Part shown: positions 15,416-23,546 of the stretch, in pieces | How positions within the stretch are numbered: position 1 is the first letter of the stretch | Layout of the letters: each line of letters starts with the position of its first letter | Origin: Streptomyces capoamus | GTDB taxonomy: Bacteria; Actinomycetota; Actinomycetes; Streptomycetales; Streptomycetaceae | Reading direction: 5' to 3' | DNA: 35,689 nucleotides | NCBI RefSeq assembly: GCF_014654935.1 | Contig: NZ_BNBF01000041.1 | Span: forward strand, 3,909-39,597 | Position numbers and translations under genes: made by a program | Notes under the pieces: generated by a model | Seen by the model: only the letters and a program-made list of their open reading frames with translations | Databases searched by the model: none | What the model was told of the DNA's origin: nothing

Positions 15416-15600
15416 TTGCACCTGCGCCCCGGCCTGGCCCACACCGACGCCCTGTGCTGCCTCACGGCGGCCGGCGAGGTCGACCTCACTAGCCCTGGAC
15501 CCTGCTGCGCGGCGCCCTGGACAACTGCGCCAGCAGCCTGTCGCTCCTCGACGGTGCCGGCCGCGACGAACGCCGACGCCGCGCGCTGTCCCTGTGAGAC
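15416..15600 (+). pseudogene. Probable STAS-domain (anti-sigma antagonist-like) remnant
   Basis: ALCCLTAAGEVDLTS is read in one frame and LLRGALDNCASSLSLLD in another. Together they resemble the first strand and helix of STAS proteins (GEVDLTS ... LRGALD). A frameshift near 15490 and a stop (TGA) near 15596 break it. Confidence 0.35.
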
Positions 15601-16021
15601 AAGGGCATGCGCAACCACCACCAGCACGAACAGGACACCGGCCACCACCCGTCCGGCGTCGGCAAGACCGGTGCGGCGCCGCTCAGAGGTTCGGGGCATC
15701 GCCGACCACCTCGGCCTGCCTCCGCTCACCCGGCCCCGACCTGCGCCGCAGCCGGACCCAGCCCGCTCCCCGCGACGCTCCACCGCGGGGCACCAGACCC
15801 ATGGCAGCTGGTGGCTGGTGAGGCTAGCCTGGGGCAGCGGCAGCGACTCGGCACCCGCACGACGTCAGGACTGCCCGCCGGCACCACGGGATGGATGGCC
15901 AAGCGCTACACGCGGGCCCACACCTGCATGCAGATCGACTGACGTCACCCCGTCCCCGGCGTGATGGAGAGTGCGAGACTCTACTGGCGGCGGGCCTGCA
16001 CAACCCCGCCCGCGCGGGCGA
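15601..16021. other. Degenerate stretch without a supportable gene
   Basis: Short open frames on both strands have no start signals or domains. It is probably decayed coding DNA between the STAS-like and phosphotransferase relics. Confidence 0.3.
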
Positions 16022-16370
16022 TCCCCCCAATTCGTCGGCATCCCGGCCCCCGCCGTCATCGGCTGGACCACCGCTCACTCGGACGTGCACTGGGCGAACC
16101 TCACCGCCTCGCCCCTGCGGCTCTTGGACTGGGAGGGCTGGGGCCAAGCTCCTGAGGGCTTCGACGCCGCCATGCTCCGCCTACACACTGCTCCAGCCGG
16201 ACACCGCCGCCCGTGTCCGCGCCGCCTTCCCGGTCCTGGGCAGCCCGGCCGGCCGCGCCGCCGCCGAAGCGACCGTTTGTGCCGAGCTGCTGCAAACCGT
16301 GTCCCGCGGCGACAACCTGGTCCTTGAGGATCGACTCCGGGACTGGTCCGAGGACCTCCGCCGACGCTGA
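16022..16370 (+). pseudogene. C-terminal remnant of an aminoglycoside-phosphotransferase-fold protein
   Basis: The plus strand reads GIPAPAVIGWTTAHSDVHWA and LTASPLRLLDWEGWGQAPEG. HSDVHWAN is the catalytic loop (HGDxHxxN) and LLDWE the metal-binding motif of APH-type kinases. Near 16185 one base is gained or lost and coding shifts to AYTLLQPDTAARVRAAFPVL and on to a TGA at 16368. The N-terminal lobe is missing, so no activity is expected. The interval 16371-16598 holds nothing clear. Confidence 0.6.
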
Positions 16371-16598
16371 CGGCAAGGGCAGGCGGAGCTTGTTGCCGAG
16401 AGGTGCTGCCGGCAGTGCGAGGTGCGGCTGACGTGTCGGGACGGGGAGTACCGGCTATGTCGAATCACCCGCGGGTGTAGATGAGACTGCCTCGTGGCGT
16501 CGGCTCCGCTCTCAGAGCGGCAGGTCAGCGTCTGCCGGTGCCCTGCCGAACTGCCCACGCCAGTCGGCGCTGCGGCCAGGGTTCTCCGAGCCACGCAA

Positions 16599-17195
16599 TC
16601 AAGAATCGACACTCTCAGCCGGTCGCAGGCGTGGGCGACCTGACCGGGTGAGGGCGATCTCCGCGTCGGTGCGGGCGCTGATCGCCTCGGCGACGTTCAC
16701 CCGGCTCTGGCCCCACAGCGAGTGGAAGTGCGGCGGGGAGAGCCGCAGCCGCAGGCGCTCCAGGTGGTTGGCGAAGAGCAGGAGCTGGGGCAGGTTGGAC
16801 GGCAGGACGAACGCGTTGCGGCACTCCAGTGCAGCGGGTCGGCGCGACCGGGTACAGCTGCCCGGGGCGGCCGTAGGGCGAGTCCAGCGGGTCCTTGCAG
16901 CTGGAGCGCCCATGTCGAGCTGGTCGGCCCGCAACTGCTCGACCTGTCCCACCGTCAGGCCCAGCGCCCGCGCGGCACCGGGTTCGCCGAGCGCGGTCTC
17001 AGCCTGGGGCGAGAGCACCACCGGCCCGTCCAGAGCCTGACTCAGCCAGTGCTGCTGCGCGGCGACGACGACGTTGCCGGCGACCACCCGCAGGGTGGTG
17101 CCGTGCGCGTAGTGCCTGCGGAACCTCTGCTCGGAGTGGTCGTCGGCGATGTCGCTGACCGGCCCTTGACCGACTGCCGTGCCTCTGGTGATGTC
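16599..17195 (-). pseudogene. C-terminal remnant of a tyrosine-recombinase-like protein
   Basis: The frame contains DIADDHSEQRFRRHYAHGTT, then QHWLSQALDGPVVLSPQAET, and later LECRNAFVLPSNLPQLLLFA and PPHFHSLWGQSRVN. The HYAHGTTLRV box is where the active-site Tyr of such integrases is expected, and the Cys-rich tail is typical of large actinobacterial members. The frame is blocked upstream by a TAG near 17205. The segment between MGA and LECRNAF reads wrongly in this frame and correctly (YGRPGQLYPV) in another, bracketed by a one-base deletion and a one-base insertion. Confidence 0.45.
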
Positions 17196-17254
17196 TCTCT
17201 TGCTCTACTCACCCGTCCGCGGCGGACGAGGGCTCACCACGCACAGGGGGACGC

Positions 17255-17425
17255 ATGAGTGATCGCGAGATGTGGGCGAGCATGGCGCTGCTGGCCACAT
17301 TCCTGGGGTTCGTCGTATCGATCTTCGTCGGCCCTCCCGCCTGGTTCCTGGGCATCCTGTCCGCCGTACTGGCCGTGAGCGTGCTGATCATCTGGACCGA
17401 ACAGAAAAAGAGCGGCCGCCGCTGA
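17255..17425 (+). CDS. 56-residue two-helix membrane protein
   Basis: An ATG at 17255 has AGGGGG four bases upstream. The product MSDREMWASMALLATFLGFV, VSIFVGPPAWFLGILSAVL, AVSVLIIWTEQKKSGRR has two hydrophobic helices separated by GPP and a basic C-terminus. It looks intact in the middle of decayed genes. I recognise no family. Confidence 0.55.
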   Translation: MSDREMWASMALLATFLGFVVSIFVGPPAWFLGILSAVLAVSVLIIWTEQKKSGRR

Positions 17426-17534
17426 ACGCGCTTCTCGGGACGCGGACGATCGCGGCCGTGTTCCCGGGAGCGGCCTGCGCCGTCAGACGGCTCATGAGGC
17501 GTGGCGGAAGGGGTATGACGGCGGCTGGGCTGAT

Positions 17535-17723
17535 GCAGGTGGGGCTGAACTTTTCCCGGATGCGGTTCATGGCCTGCTCAGCGAGGCGGGACTCGCGGGC
17601 GGTGTCCAGGCTGATCTGCTGGGCTGCCTGGCTGGCATCGGTGAGGTCCTCAGCCTAGAGGACGATTCCGGTCAGGCGGGTGCGCTGCAAGCCGGCGGCC
17701 TCCAGCAGCTGGTAGGCGAGGGT
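17535..17723 (-). pseudogene. Fragment of a Y-family DNA polymerase (UmuC/DinB-like little-finger domain)
   Basis: The minus strand reads TLAYQLLEAAGLQRTRLTGI, VL, an in-frame TAG (17655-17657), then AEDLTDASQAAQQISLDTAR and AEQAMNRIREKFSP. The pattern LxGIVLxAEDL...QQISLD...RIREKFGP is the C-terminal little-finger domain of DNA polymerase IV-like proteins. The stop replaces what is probably a Lys codon. The catalytic part is absent. Confidence 0.45.
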
Positions 17724-18039
17724 GCCTCACGGGCCGGGCGTCGGGCCCGGCGGGCTGAGGACCGAGCGTGCTGTCCAGGAGCCACTGCTGCGCGGGGGAC
17801 CGCTTGTCCCCCACCCCTGCCGCTCCGCCGGCCGCCCCCGCGCCGTCTCGCCGGGCTGCCGCCGTGGTCCCTGCCCGTCGGCCGCCCGCCGGCCGCTGTG
17901 TCGGGCCCGTCCGCATCCGGCCGCTCTGCCCGGCCGCCGCTCGGTCGTCGGTTGTCGCTCGCCGTCTGGTGCTCGTCGACTTCGATGGTCTTACCCTGAT
18001 CCGCATGACCCCCAGTCAAGGGTGAGGAACCCGCCGGTG
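17724..18039. other. Region in front of the CRISPR array, no gene seen
   Basis: Long Arg/Pro/Gly-rich frames here are GC artefacts. If transcription of the array runs left to right, the leader would lie in the last 100 bases, but no AT-rich leader is evident. Confidence 0.3.
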
Positions 18040-18249
18040 GTCTTCCCTGCCGTCGCGGGGGTGTGCCGGGTGACGACATCTTCGAGATCGTCCGTGAGCA
18101 GTCTTCCCCGCCGATGCGGGGGTGTGCCGACCCTCGCCGGCAACTCCTTCGGGGTGCTGTGGTCTTCCCCGCCGGCGCGGGGGTGCCGATGACGATGAAC
18201 GCTGCCACGTGCGCGAATTCGTCTTCCCCGCCGACGCGGGGGTGAGGCG
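18040..18249 (+). CRISPR. Orphan type I-E-like CRISPR array, 4 repeats and 3 spacers
   Basis: Repeats begin at 18040, 18101, 18162 and 18221, a 61/61/59-base period. The 29-base repeat starts GTCTTCCCCGCCGACGCGGG and ends GGTGTGCCG; CCCCGC/GCGGGG form its stem. The first copy has CCCTGCCGTC, the third lacks two bases near its end, and the fourth is altered after GGGGGTG. The three spacers are each exactly 32 bases (18069-18100, 18130-18161, 18189-18220), and all differ. A 29+32 pattern with this stem is typical of type I-E arrays in actinomycetes. No cas gene lies within the window, so the array is orphan or served from elsewhere. Variation is concentrated in the loop and the 3' tail of the repeats. 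Confidence 0.85.
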
Positions 18250-18335
18250 CCCCGAGGCTGCCGGCCGCCCGTTGAGTTCACGTCCGCCTCGCCGCACTCG
18301 CTGTCCGCCCGGCCGCCGCGGCGCCGTCCCGGCCG

Positions 18336-18535
18336 TCGCCTTGCTGCACGACAAGCGGCTGTGGCGACGGGTCTACCCGCCGACGGGCCGGGAGGGCTTG
18401 GTGCCGGTGGCGTTCGTGTTCGCGGTCACCCGTGAGACGAAGGTCGCCATGCGGTGAAGGTCATTGAGGAAGCCGCGCCACTACTGGGCGCCGCGCCGGT
18501 ACGACACCCTCTACCCAGGTGTAGGTGCCGGCAGT
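18336..18535 (+). pseudogene. Remnant of an element-borne hypothetical gene (replication-relaxation-like)
   Basis: LLHDKRLWRRVYPPTGREGL, VPVAFVFA, then a TGA at 18456, then in another frame RKPRHYWAPRRYDTLYPGV. The order WRRVYPPTGxxGxVPVAFVFA...ARHYWAPRRYDTLYPGV is one I associate with plasmid or integrative-element proteins, though the family name is uncertain. It is broken by a frameshift and stop near 18455. A minus-strand frame at 18530-18690 (LTSDRFEMALLTVVNSVVFR) may be another decayed gene. Confidence 0.35.
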
Positions 18536-18765
18536 GGTCAGGTCCCGGCCCGAGGAGCGGAATACAACCGAGTTGACCACCGTGAGCAGGGCCATTTCGA
18601 ACCGGTCGCTCGTAAGCCGGCCGGTCAGCGCGCCGGCGGGGTTGGCCGGGTCGGGGATGTCAGGGACCAGTGTGAGCGTCTGCCCGGTCGACGCCTGGCG
18701 GCCGGTGGTGGTCGGCGCGATCAGCCTCCGCGCCCACAGCGAACCGACGAGCAGGAGACGGCCCG

Positions 18766-19182
18766 ATGAGCCCGGCGCCCGCGGGCCCGGCCCCCGAGCG
18801 GTCAACCCGCCCGAACTCGCGCCGCCGGCGGGTTTCTCGCACGCCGTCGTCGCCACCGGCAGCCGTCAGCTCCTGCTTGCCGGGCAGACGGCCCTGGACG
18901 CGCACGGGGTGAACACCGGCATGACGCTGCCCGAGCAGTTCGAGCGGGCCTGCGCAATCTCCTCACCGCCCTGCCCCACGCGGGCGGCACCCCGGCCGCC
19001 CTCGCGCGCGTCACGGTCTACGCGACGGACGTCCCGGACCACCGCGCCCGTGCCCGCGAACGCGGCGCGATCTGGCGGAGGTTGGCTGGCCGCGATATCC
19101 CGCGACGGCGGTGATCGGTGTATCCCGGATCTGGGACGAAGAGGCCCTGGTCGAACTGGACGGCACCGCGCTGCTGCCGTGA
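18766..19182 (+). pseudogene. RidA/YjgF-family gene with three frameshifts
   Basis: An ATG with AGGAG nine bases upstream starts the gene, but the RidA reading moves between frames: RAVNPPELAPPAGFSHAVVA, QLLLAGQTALDAHGVN, LPEQFERA | RNLLTALPHAGGTPAALARV, TVYATDVPDHRARARERGAI | PATAVIGVSRIWDEEALVEL to a TGA at 19180. Single missing bases near 18950 and 19099, and an indel just after the start, account for it. RidA proteins deaminate reactive enamine/imine intermediates. It faces the GlxA-type regulator, tail to tail. Confidence 0.7.
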
Positions 19183-19220
19183 CCGCCCGGCCGCCTCGCA
19201 CACCGGGCCGGGCTACCCGT

Positions 19221-20219
19221 TCACGGCCCCAGCGGCACCCGGAACCGCCGCCGGTATTCCGTCGGCGTCGTGTTCAGGCGGCGACGGAAGGCCCGTACCA
19301 GCGTGTCCGTCGTCCCGAACCCGCACAGCGTGGCGACGCGTTCCACCGTGGCGTCGGACGACTCCAGCTCGTGGCGGGCCTTCTCCACCCGGACCGACTC
19401 GATGTAGGCGTGAGGCGTCGTGCCCAGTTCCGTCTTGAAGAGCCGGGTCAGGTGCCGGTCGCTGACGTGGGCGTACGCGGCGAGGTCCACGACGGTGAGC
19501 GGCTCGCCGATGTGCCGAAGGATGTGGTGGCGCAGGTCCTCGATGCGCCGCGTCGTCGACACCTGCTCCAGCGGCACGCTGAATTGGCTCTGGCCGCTGG
19601 GCCGTTTCAGGTACATCACCAGTTGCCGCGCGACCCGCAGCGCGACCGCCTCACCGAGGTCGTCAGCGATCAGCGCGAGCGAGAGGTCGAGGCAGGCGCT
19701 GATCCCGGCCCCCGTCCACACGTTCCCCTCGCGGATGAAGATGGGGTCGGCGTCGACCTCCACGGCCGGGTGGTCCGCGGCGAGTTGCTGCGCGGTCGAC
19801 CAGTGCGTCGTGGCGCGCTTGCCGTCGAGCAGCCCGGCGGCCGCGAGCAGATGCGCCCCGACACAGACCGACGCGATCCGGTGCGTGCGCCCGGCCAGCA
19901 CCCGCACCCACTCCACAAGGCGCGGGTCGACGAGCGGGTGGACGCGGCGCTCCTCGTCCAACTCCACCGCCCCCGGCACGATGAGGGTGTCGATGCTGCC
20001 CGCGGCGGCCCGCGCGAAGGTGATGTCGGGCAGGATGCGCACCCCCGCGCCCGTGGTGACGGGGTCCAGGGTCTCGGCCGCGAGCAGCACCCGGTACCCC
20101 GCCGCCTCCTCGGTCTCGCGCAGCGCCAGCGAGAACACCTCCGGCGGCCCGGTGACGTCGAGCAGGTCGACCCCCTCGAAGAGCACGATCACGATGGTTG
20201 GTCCGGCGGTCTCCGGCAC
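19221..20219 (-). CDS. GlxA-type transcriptional regulator (DJ-1/PfpI domain plus AraC HTH)
   Basis: The 332-residue protein is read from a GTG at 20219 preceded by GGAGGGGG. The N-terminal DJ-1/PfpI-like amidotransferase domain covers about 5-175 (TIVIVLFEGVDLLDVTGPPE, nucleophile-elbow Cys in IASVCVGAHLLAAAGLLDG). The C-terminal AraC double helix-turn-helix covers about 225-325 (LTVVDLAAYAHVSDRHLTRL, ERVATLCGFGTTDTLVRAFR). Such proteins usually regulate an adjacent divergent gene; here that is the isochorismatase pair. The 159-bp gap holds a repeated GACGTCA. An upstream in-frame ATG at 20255 is less likely because its ribosome binding site is poor. Confidence 0.9.
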   Translation of the reverse strand: MPETAGPTIVIVLFEGVDLLDVTGPPEVFSLALRETEEAAGYRVLLAAETLDPVTTGAGVRILPDITFARAAAGSIDTLIVPGAVELDEERRVHPLVDPRLVEWVRVLAGRTHRIASVCVGAHLLAAAGLLDGKRATTHWSTAQQLAADHPAVEVDADPIFIREGNVWTGAGISACLDLSLALIADDLGEAVALRVARQLVMYLKRPSGQSQFSVPLEQVSTTRRIEDLRHHILRHIGEPLTVVDLAAYAHVSDRHLTRLFKTELGTTPHAYIESVRVEKARHELESSDATVERVATLCGFGTTDTLVRAFRRRLNTTPTEYRRRFRVPLGP

Positions 20220-20273
20220 GCGCTTCCCCCTCCACGGCTGACCGACAACGAGCATGTCGGTTTCTGCATGTTA

Positions 20274-20292
20274 GACGTCATTGTCGACGTCA
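20274..20292. promoter_or_regulatory. Repeated GACGTCA in the divergent promoter region
   Basis: GACGTCA at 20274-20280 and again at 20286-20292 are 12 bp apart. GACGTC is itself palindromic, so the block is both a direct and an inverted repeat. It lies between the GlxA-type regulator and the isochorismatase-like gene and is a candidate operator. A weak promoter toward the hydrolase (TTGTCG at 20281 with CATAGC about 17 bases later) would overlap it. Confidence 0.4.
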
Positions 20293-20378
20293 CGGCGGGG
20301 TCATAGCTTTGTGGACGTGGCCCGGCGATCTTCCCGGACCGCGCCTCCCACCCGGATTCCCGAAGGCGGTATACACCC

Positions 20379-20963
20379 ATGTCCCGAACCACGCTGCGCG
20401 AGCTGAACGGCTTCGACGAGACCCCCGCGACGCTGGCCGGCTCGACCCTGATCCTCATCGACTTCCAGAACACCTACACCCAGGGCGTCATGGAGCTCGA
20501 CGGCTGGGAGGCGTCCCTGGACGCCGCCGCGCAGCTCCTCGCCCGGGCCCGGGAGGCGGGTACCAAGGTCGTGCACGTCATCAACGACGGCGGCGAGGGC
20601 ACCCCGTACGACATCCGCGCCGAGATCGGGCAGATCCATCCCAAGGTCGCGCCGGTCGACGGGGAGCCTGTCGTCGTCAAGCAGGTCCCGAACGCCTTCA
20701 TCGGCACGGACCTCGCCGACCACCTCACCGCCGGCCAGGACGTCGTCGTCGCCGGCTGGATGACGCACATGTGCGTGGCGTTCACGGCGCAGGGCGCCTT
20801 CCTCGCCGGCCACCGGCCCACCGTTGTCGCCGAGGCCAGCGCCACCCGCCCGCTCCCGGTCGCGGGCACCGAGGTCCCCGCCGAGCAAGTGCACCAGGGC
20901 GCTCTCGCCACCGTCGCCGACCTGTACGGCGTCGTCGTCCTGTCGCAGAAGGAGATCGTCTGA
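20379..20963 (+). CDS. Isochorismatase-fold cysteine hydrolase (cytoplasmic)
   Basis: The 194-residue protein has the catalytic triad of the cysteine hydrolase (isochorismatase-like) family: Asp28 (LILIDFQNTY), Lys101 (VVVKQVPNAF) and Cys132 (GWMTHMCVAF). Known members hydrolyse amides such as nicotinamide, N-carbamoylsarcosine or biuret, or the vinyl ether of isochorismate; the substrate here cannot be told. There is no signal peptide. GAAGGCG precedes the ATG. The next gene overlaps by one base (TGATG), so they are translationally coupled. The divergent GlxA-type regulator probably controls both. Confidence 0.88.
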   Translation: MSRTTLRELNGFDETPATLAGSTLILIDFQNTYTQGVMELDGWEASLDAAAQLLARAREAGTKVVHVINDGGEGTPYDIRAEIGQIHPKVAPVDGEPVVVKQVPNAFIGTDLADHLTAGQDVVVAGWMTHMCVAFTAQGAFLAGHRPTVVAEASATRPLPVAGTEVPAEQVHQGALATVADLYGVVVLSQKEIV

Positions 20964-21679
20964 TGAAGCTGCTCCGATCCGCCGCCGCCCTGGGCGCCGG
21001 CACCGTCCTCGCGGCCACCCTGACCGCGTGCGGCGGCAGCTCCGAGGCCGCCACCCGCACCGGCGGCGGCGAGCAGCGGCACGAGAAGAACTACGCACGG
21101 GACACGACGACGCTGCGGCAGCTGACGAAGGCGGACGAGACGCCGGCGAAGCTCTCGGACGCCACGCTCGTCCTCGTCGACTACCAGAACGTCTACACCG
21201 GCGGCACGATGGAGCTGACCGGCTGGCGCGCGGCCGTCGAGAACACCAAGGCCCTCCTCGACCGGGCCCGCAAGGCCCACACCCCGGTTGTCCACATCGT
21301 CGAGAAGGGGTACGACCTCTCGTCGAAGGCCGGCCAGATCATCCCTGCGCTCAAGCCGGCCAAGGGCGAGACCGTCGTGGAGAAGGCCGTCCCCAACGGC
21401 TTCCACGAGACGAACCTCGACGCCGTGCTCAAGAAGACCGGCCGCAAGAACGTCATCATCTCCGGCTTCATGACGCACATGTGCACCCTTTTCACCACCG
21501 AGGGCGCCGTCTATCACGGCTACGCCCCGACCGTCGTCGGCGACGCCTCCGCCACCCGCCCGCTCCCGGTACGCGGCAACCCCCTGGGCATCCCGGCGCG
21601 GCAGGTGCACGAGTCCGCGCTCGCCACGATCCAGGACCGGTTCGGCGTTGTCGTGCCCAAGCAACGCGACATCAAGTGA
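20963..21679 (+). CDS. Isochorismatase-fold hydrolase, predicted lipoprotein
   Basis: The 238-residue protein begins with a lipoprotein signal peptide (MKLLRSAAALGAGTVLAATL followed by the lipobox TAC, Cys23). The enzyme domain is clearly related to the upstream gene and keeps the triad: Asp73 (LVDYQNVYTGG), Lys141 (EKAVPNGFHE), Cys174 (GFMTHMCTLF). The two genes share long motifs (ASATRPLPV, TMELTGW versus VMELDGW) and look like a tandem duplication in which one copy gained an export signal. A lipid-anchored isochorismatase-fold enzyme is unusual, as this family is normally cytoplasmic. Confidence 0.88.
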   Translation: MKLLRSAAALGAGTVLAATLTACGGSSEAATRTGGGEQRHEKNYARDTTTLRQLTKADETPAKLSDATLVLVDYQNVYTGGTMELTGWRAAVENTKALLDRARKAHTPVVHIVEKGYDLSSKAGQIIPALKPAKGETVVEKAVPNGFHETNLDAVLKKTGRKNVIISGFMTHMCTLFTTEGAVYHGYAPTVVGDASATRPLPVRGNPLGIPARQVHESALATIQDRFGVVVPKQRDIK

Positions 21680-21852
21680 AGTAACCCCACAGGGGAGACA
21701 GACGCCCAGGGCCCGGGCGCCCCTCTCCGCTCCCACGCACACCACAACCCCCTAATCCCCCCCCACCCCCCCAAAAAAGAAGGTCCCCCCATGAACGAGA
21801 TCCCCCCGCGCCCCAAGAAACCGAACCTCACATCCCCAGGGAGAGAAAGAAG

Positions 21853-22971
21853 ATGGCTACGCGCAGAGGATTCATAGGCGGCGCCAGCGGCATCGGCACC
21901 GCCGCCCTGATCGGCTACTCGACGGCGCCGAGCGCTGCGGCCGCGGACACGACGGCCACGGTCACCCAGACCCAGGCGCGCGAGTCGCTCTTCGCGGTCA
22001 ACGCGGGCATGCGAGCCAACTACGCCACGCTGAAAGCCGAGTTGATCAAACACCTCGCCCCGGTCGTCGTGGTACAGAACGACGCGAAGGGCGGTCGCTT
22101 CACCCTCGTGACCCAGGACGGACAGGAGTCCGCCAACCCCGTGCCGCAGACGTTCGAGCTGGCGAAGTCCATTGCACACGTCCCCCTCGGCATCTTCTCG
22201 GTGATCGCCTCCTACTTGGCGGACAAGATCCCGAACCTGCCCAACGCCAACCGCATCGACCCGCACGACCTGGTCCTGGTCGCGTACAACGACGAGGCGT
22301 CCACCGCCTGGATCGAACCCCTCAAGGCCTACGCCACCAAGCTCACCACCGCGCGCGCCAACCTCCCCGCGGCGGCGCTGCCCGCCGCGCTGACCACGTC
22401 CTGCGCGGCGATCCTCGACGGCGGCCTGAAGTTCATCAACGCCTCGGTCGCCGCGAAGCACTTCGACATGAAGTCCTTCGAAGACTTCTCCGGGAGCGTC
22501 TACCCGGCCATCCGCACCAACATGGAGCACGCCTCGCAGGCCCAGATCAAGGGCGTGCAGGAGATCATGAAGACCTGGCGCGCCAAGGTCGGCGAGGCGG
22601 CGTGGGCCGATCTCTACTGCGTGGTGCTCTCCCAGTGGACGACCAGCGTCCTGAACCAGAACACCATCATCCTCAAGGACTGCATGAACGCGGCGAAGGT
22701 TTCCACGCACCTCATCGACCTGCCCGGCCTGGAGCCGCCGGCCGATCCGGTCTTCACCGCGCTCGACAACCTCGCCCGCATCGTCCAGGACAACATCGCC
22801 GCCGAGCTGGTCTTCCCGAAGGACACGACGGTCGCCGATGCCCTCAAGGGCCAGCAGGACCTGCTCTCCGACGAGATCCTCAAGCAGCTCGGCAGCAACA
22901 CGGTGACGGCCCCCGCTGCCCCCTCCTACAACACGGTCGCCGCCGCGGGGGTGTGCCCGGTCCCGCACTGA
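21853..22971 (+). CDS. Secreted hypothetical protein with Tat-like signal
   Basis: The 372-residue protein has GGGAGAG and an ATG about ten bases on. The N-terminus MATRRGFIGGASGIGTAALI carries an RR motif followed by a moderately hydrophobic stretch and A-x-A (SAAAAD), as in Tat signals. The mature part is Ala-rich and mostly helical, with few Cys (near 183, 256, 277 and the C-terminal GVCPVPH). I recognise no domain. It follows the hydrolase pair by 173 bp in a C-rich spacer and ends at a strong terminator, so it may belong to the same regulated module. Confidence 0.75.
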   Translation: MATRRGFIGGASGIGTAALIGYSTAPSAAAADTTATVTQTQARESLFAVNAGMRANYATLKAELIKHLAPVVVVQNDAKGGRFTLVTQDGQESANPVPQTFELAKSIAHVPLGIFSVIASYLADKIPNLPNANRIDPHDLVLVAYNDEASTAWIEPLKAYATKLTTARANLPAAALPAALTTSCAAILDGGLKFINASVAAKHFDMKSFEDFSGSVYPAIRTNMEHASQAQIKGVQEIMKTWRAKVGEAAWADLYCVVLSQWTTSVLNQNTIILKDCMNAAKVSTHLIDLPGLEPPADPVFTALDNLARIVQDNIAAELVFPKDTTVADALKGQQDLLSDEILKQLGSNTVTAPAAPSYNTVAAAGVCPVPH

Positions 22972-22981
22972 CCCCCTCGGA

Positions 22982-23025
22982 AGCCGCTCGCGCCCTGCGG
23001 TGCACCACGAAGGGCGCGAGCGGCT
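22982..23025 (+). terminator. Strong terminator after the secreted protein gene
   Basis: AGCCGCTCGCGCCCT and AGGGCGCGAGCGGCT are perfect 15-base arms around a 14-base loop, starting 10 bases after the stop codon. No T-run follows. Confidence 0.75.
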
Positions 23026-23065
23026 GCTCAGCCGCTCGAAACGCGGGCGCGCGTGGCGGTGGCGG

Positions 23066-23544
23066 TCAGGGCGAGCGCCGCAGCTCGGCTGGATCCGGCG
23101 CGTGCAGTTCGCGTGACGACCAGCGCACCAGCGAGGAATGCTCCCGGGGGCTTGCTTTGCCGTGCCGCTCAGTCTGCTCGAGGTGCGCGCGGACCTCGAC
23201 GGCATGGGTGATGCCGCGACCGCGCTCCAGCTTCTGCAGCATCCAGCCCGACGGCCGGCGCGGCCCGAGGATCTCGCGCTCCGCCGGCGGTGGGGGCAGC
23301 CGGGTCGTGGGAACGTCGTCGTAGGAAACGCCGGGCGCGGGCTTCACATGGTCGGGGGCCTTCACCCACACCACATACCAAGCGGGCTCCACCCGGCCTT
23401 CAGGCGTGTTCTGCCAGGCCGGGACGGCCACCTTGTACAGCCAGGTGTCCGGGAGTTGCTGGCGCTCCTGGAGACGGCCGGTGACCTCCTGGCCGTCGGG
23501 AAGGACCACGCTGATGGCGGTGGCTCGTTCGGCGTGTCCGCCAC
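23066..23544 (-). pseudogene. Frameshifted hypothetical protein
   Basis: The start reads VADTPNE, then coding moves frame: RATAISVVLPDGQEVTGRLQ, WLYKVAVPAWQNTPEGRVEP, AWYVVWVKAPDHVKPAPGVS, REILGPRRPSGWMLQKLERG. An indel near 23520 separates the natural start from the body. After about residue 120 the sequence changes character, so the C-terminus may also be replaced. I associate this type with integrative elements of streptomycetes; no function is known. Confidence 0.5.
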
Positions 23545-23546
23545 GG

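Noticed and set aside
17690..18010. Minus-strand open frames across the area before the CRISPR array
   Set aside because: Long Arg/Gly/Ala runs without domains; apart from the polymerase fragment ending at 17723, nothing is supportable.
18525..20306. 593-codon plus-strand open frame
   Set aside because: It contains part of the broken RidA gene and then runs antisense through the GlxA-type regulator with Arg/Gly-rich sequence. It is not one real gene.
20474..21745. 423-codon minus-strand open frame
   Set aside because: It lies opposite the two hydrolase genes with clear catalytic motifs.
21520..23205. 561-codon minus-strand open frame
   Set aside because: Antisense to the secreted protein gene; Gly/Arg/Val-rich with no start signal.
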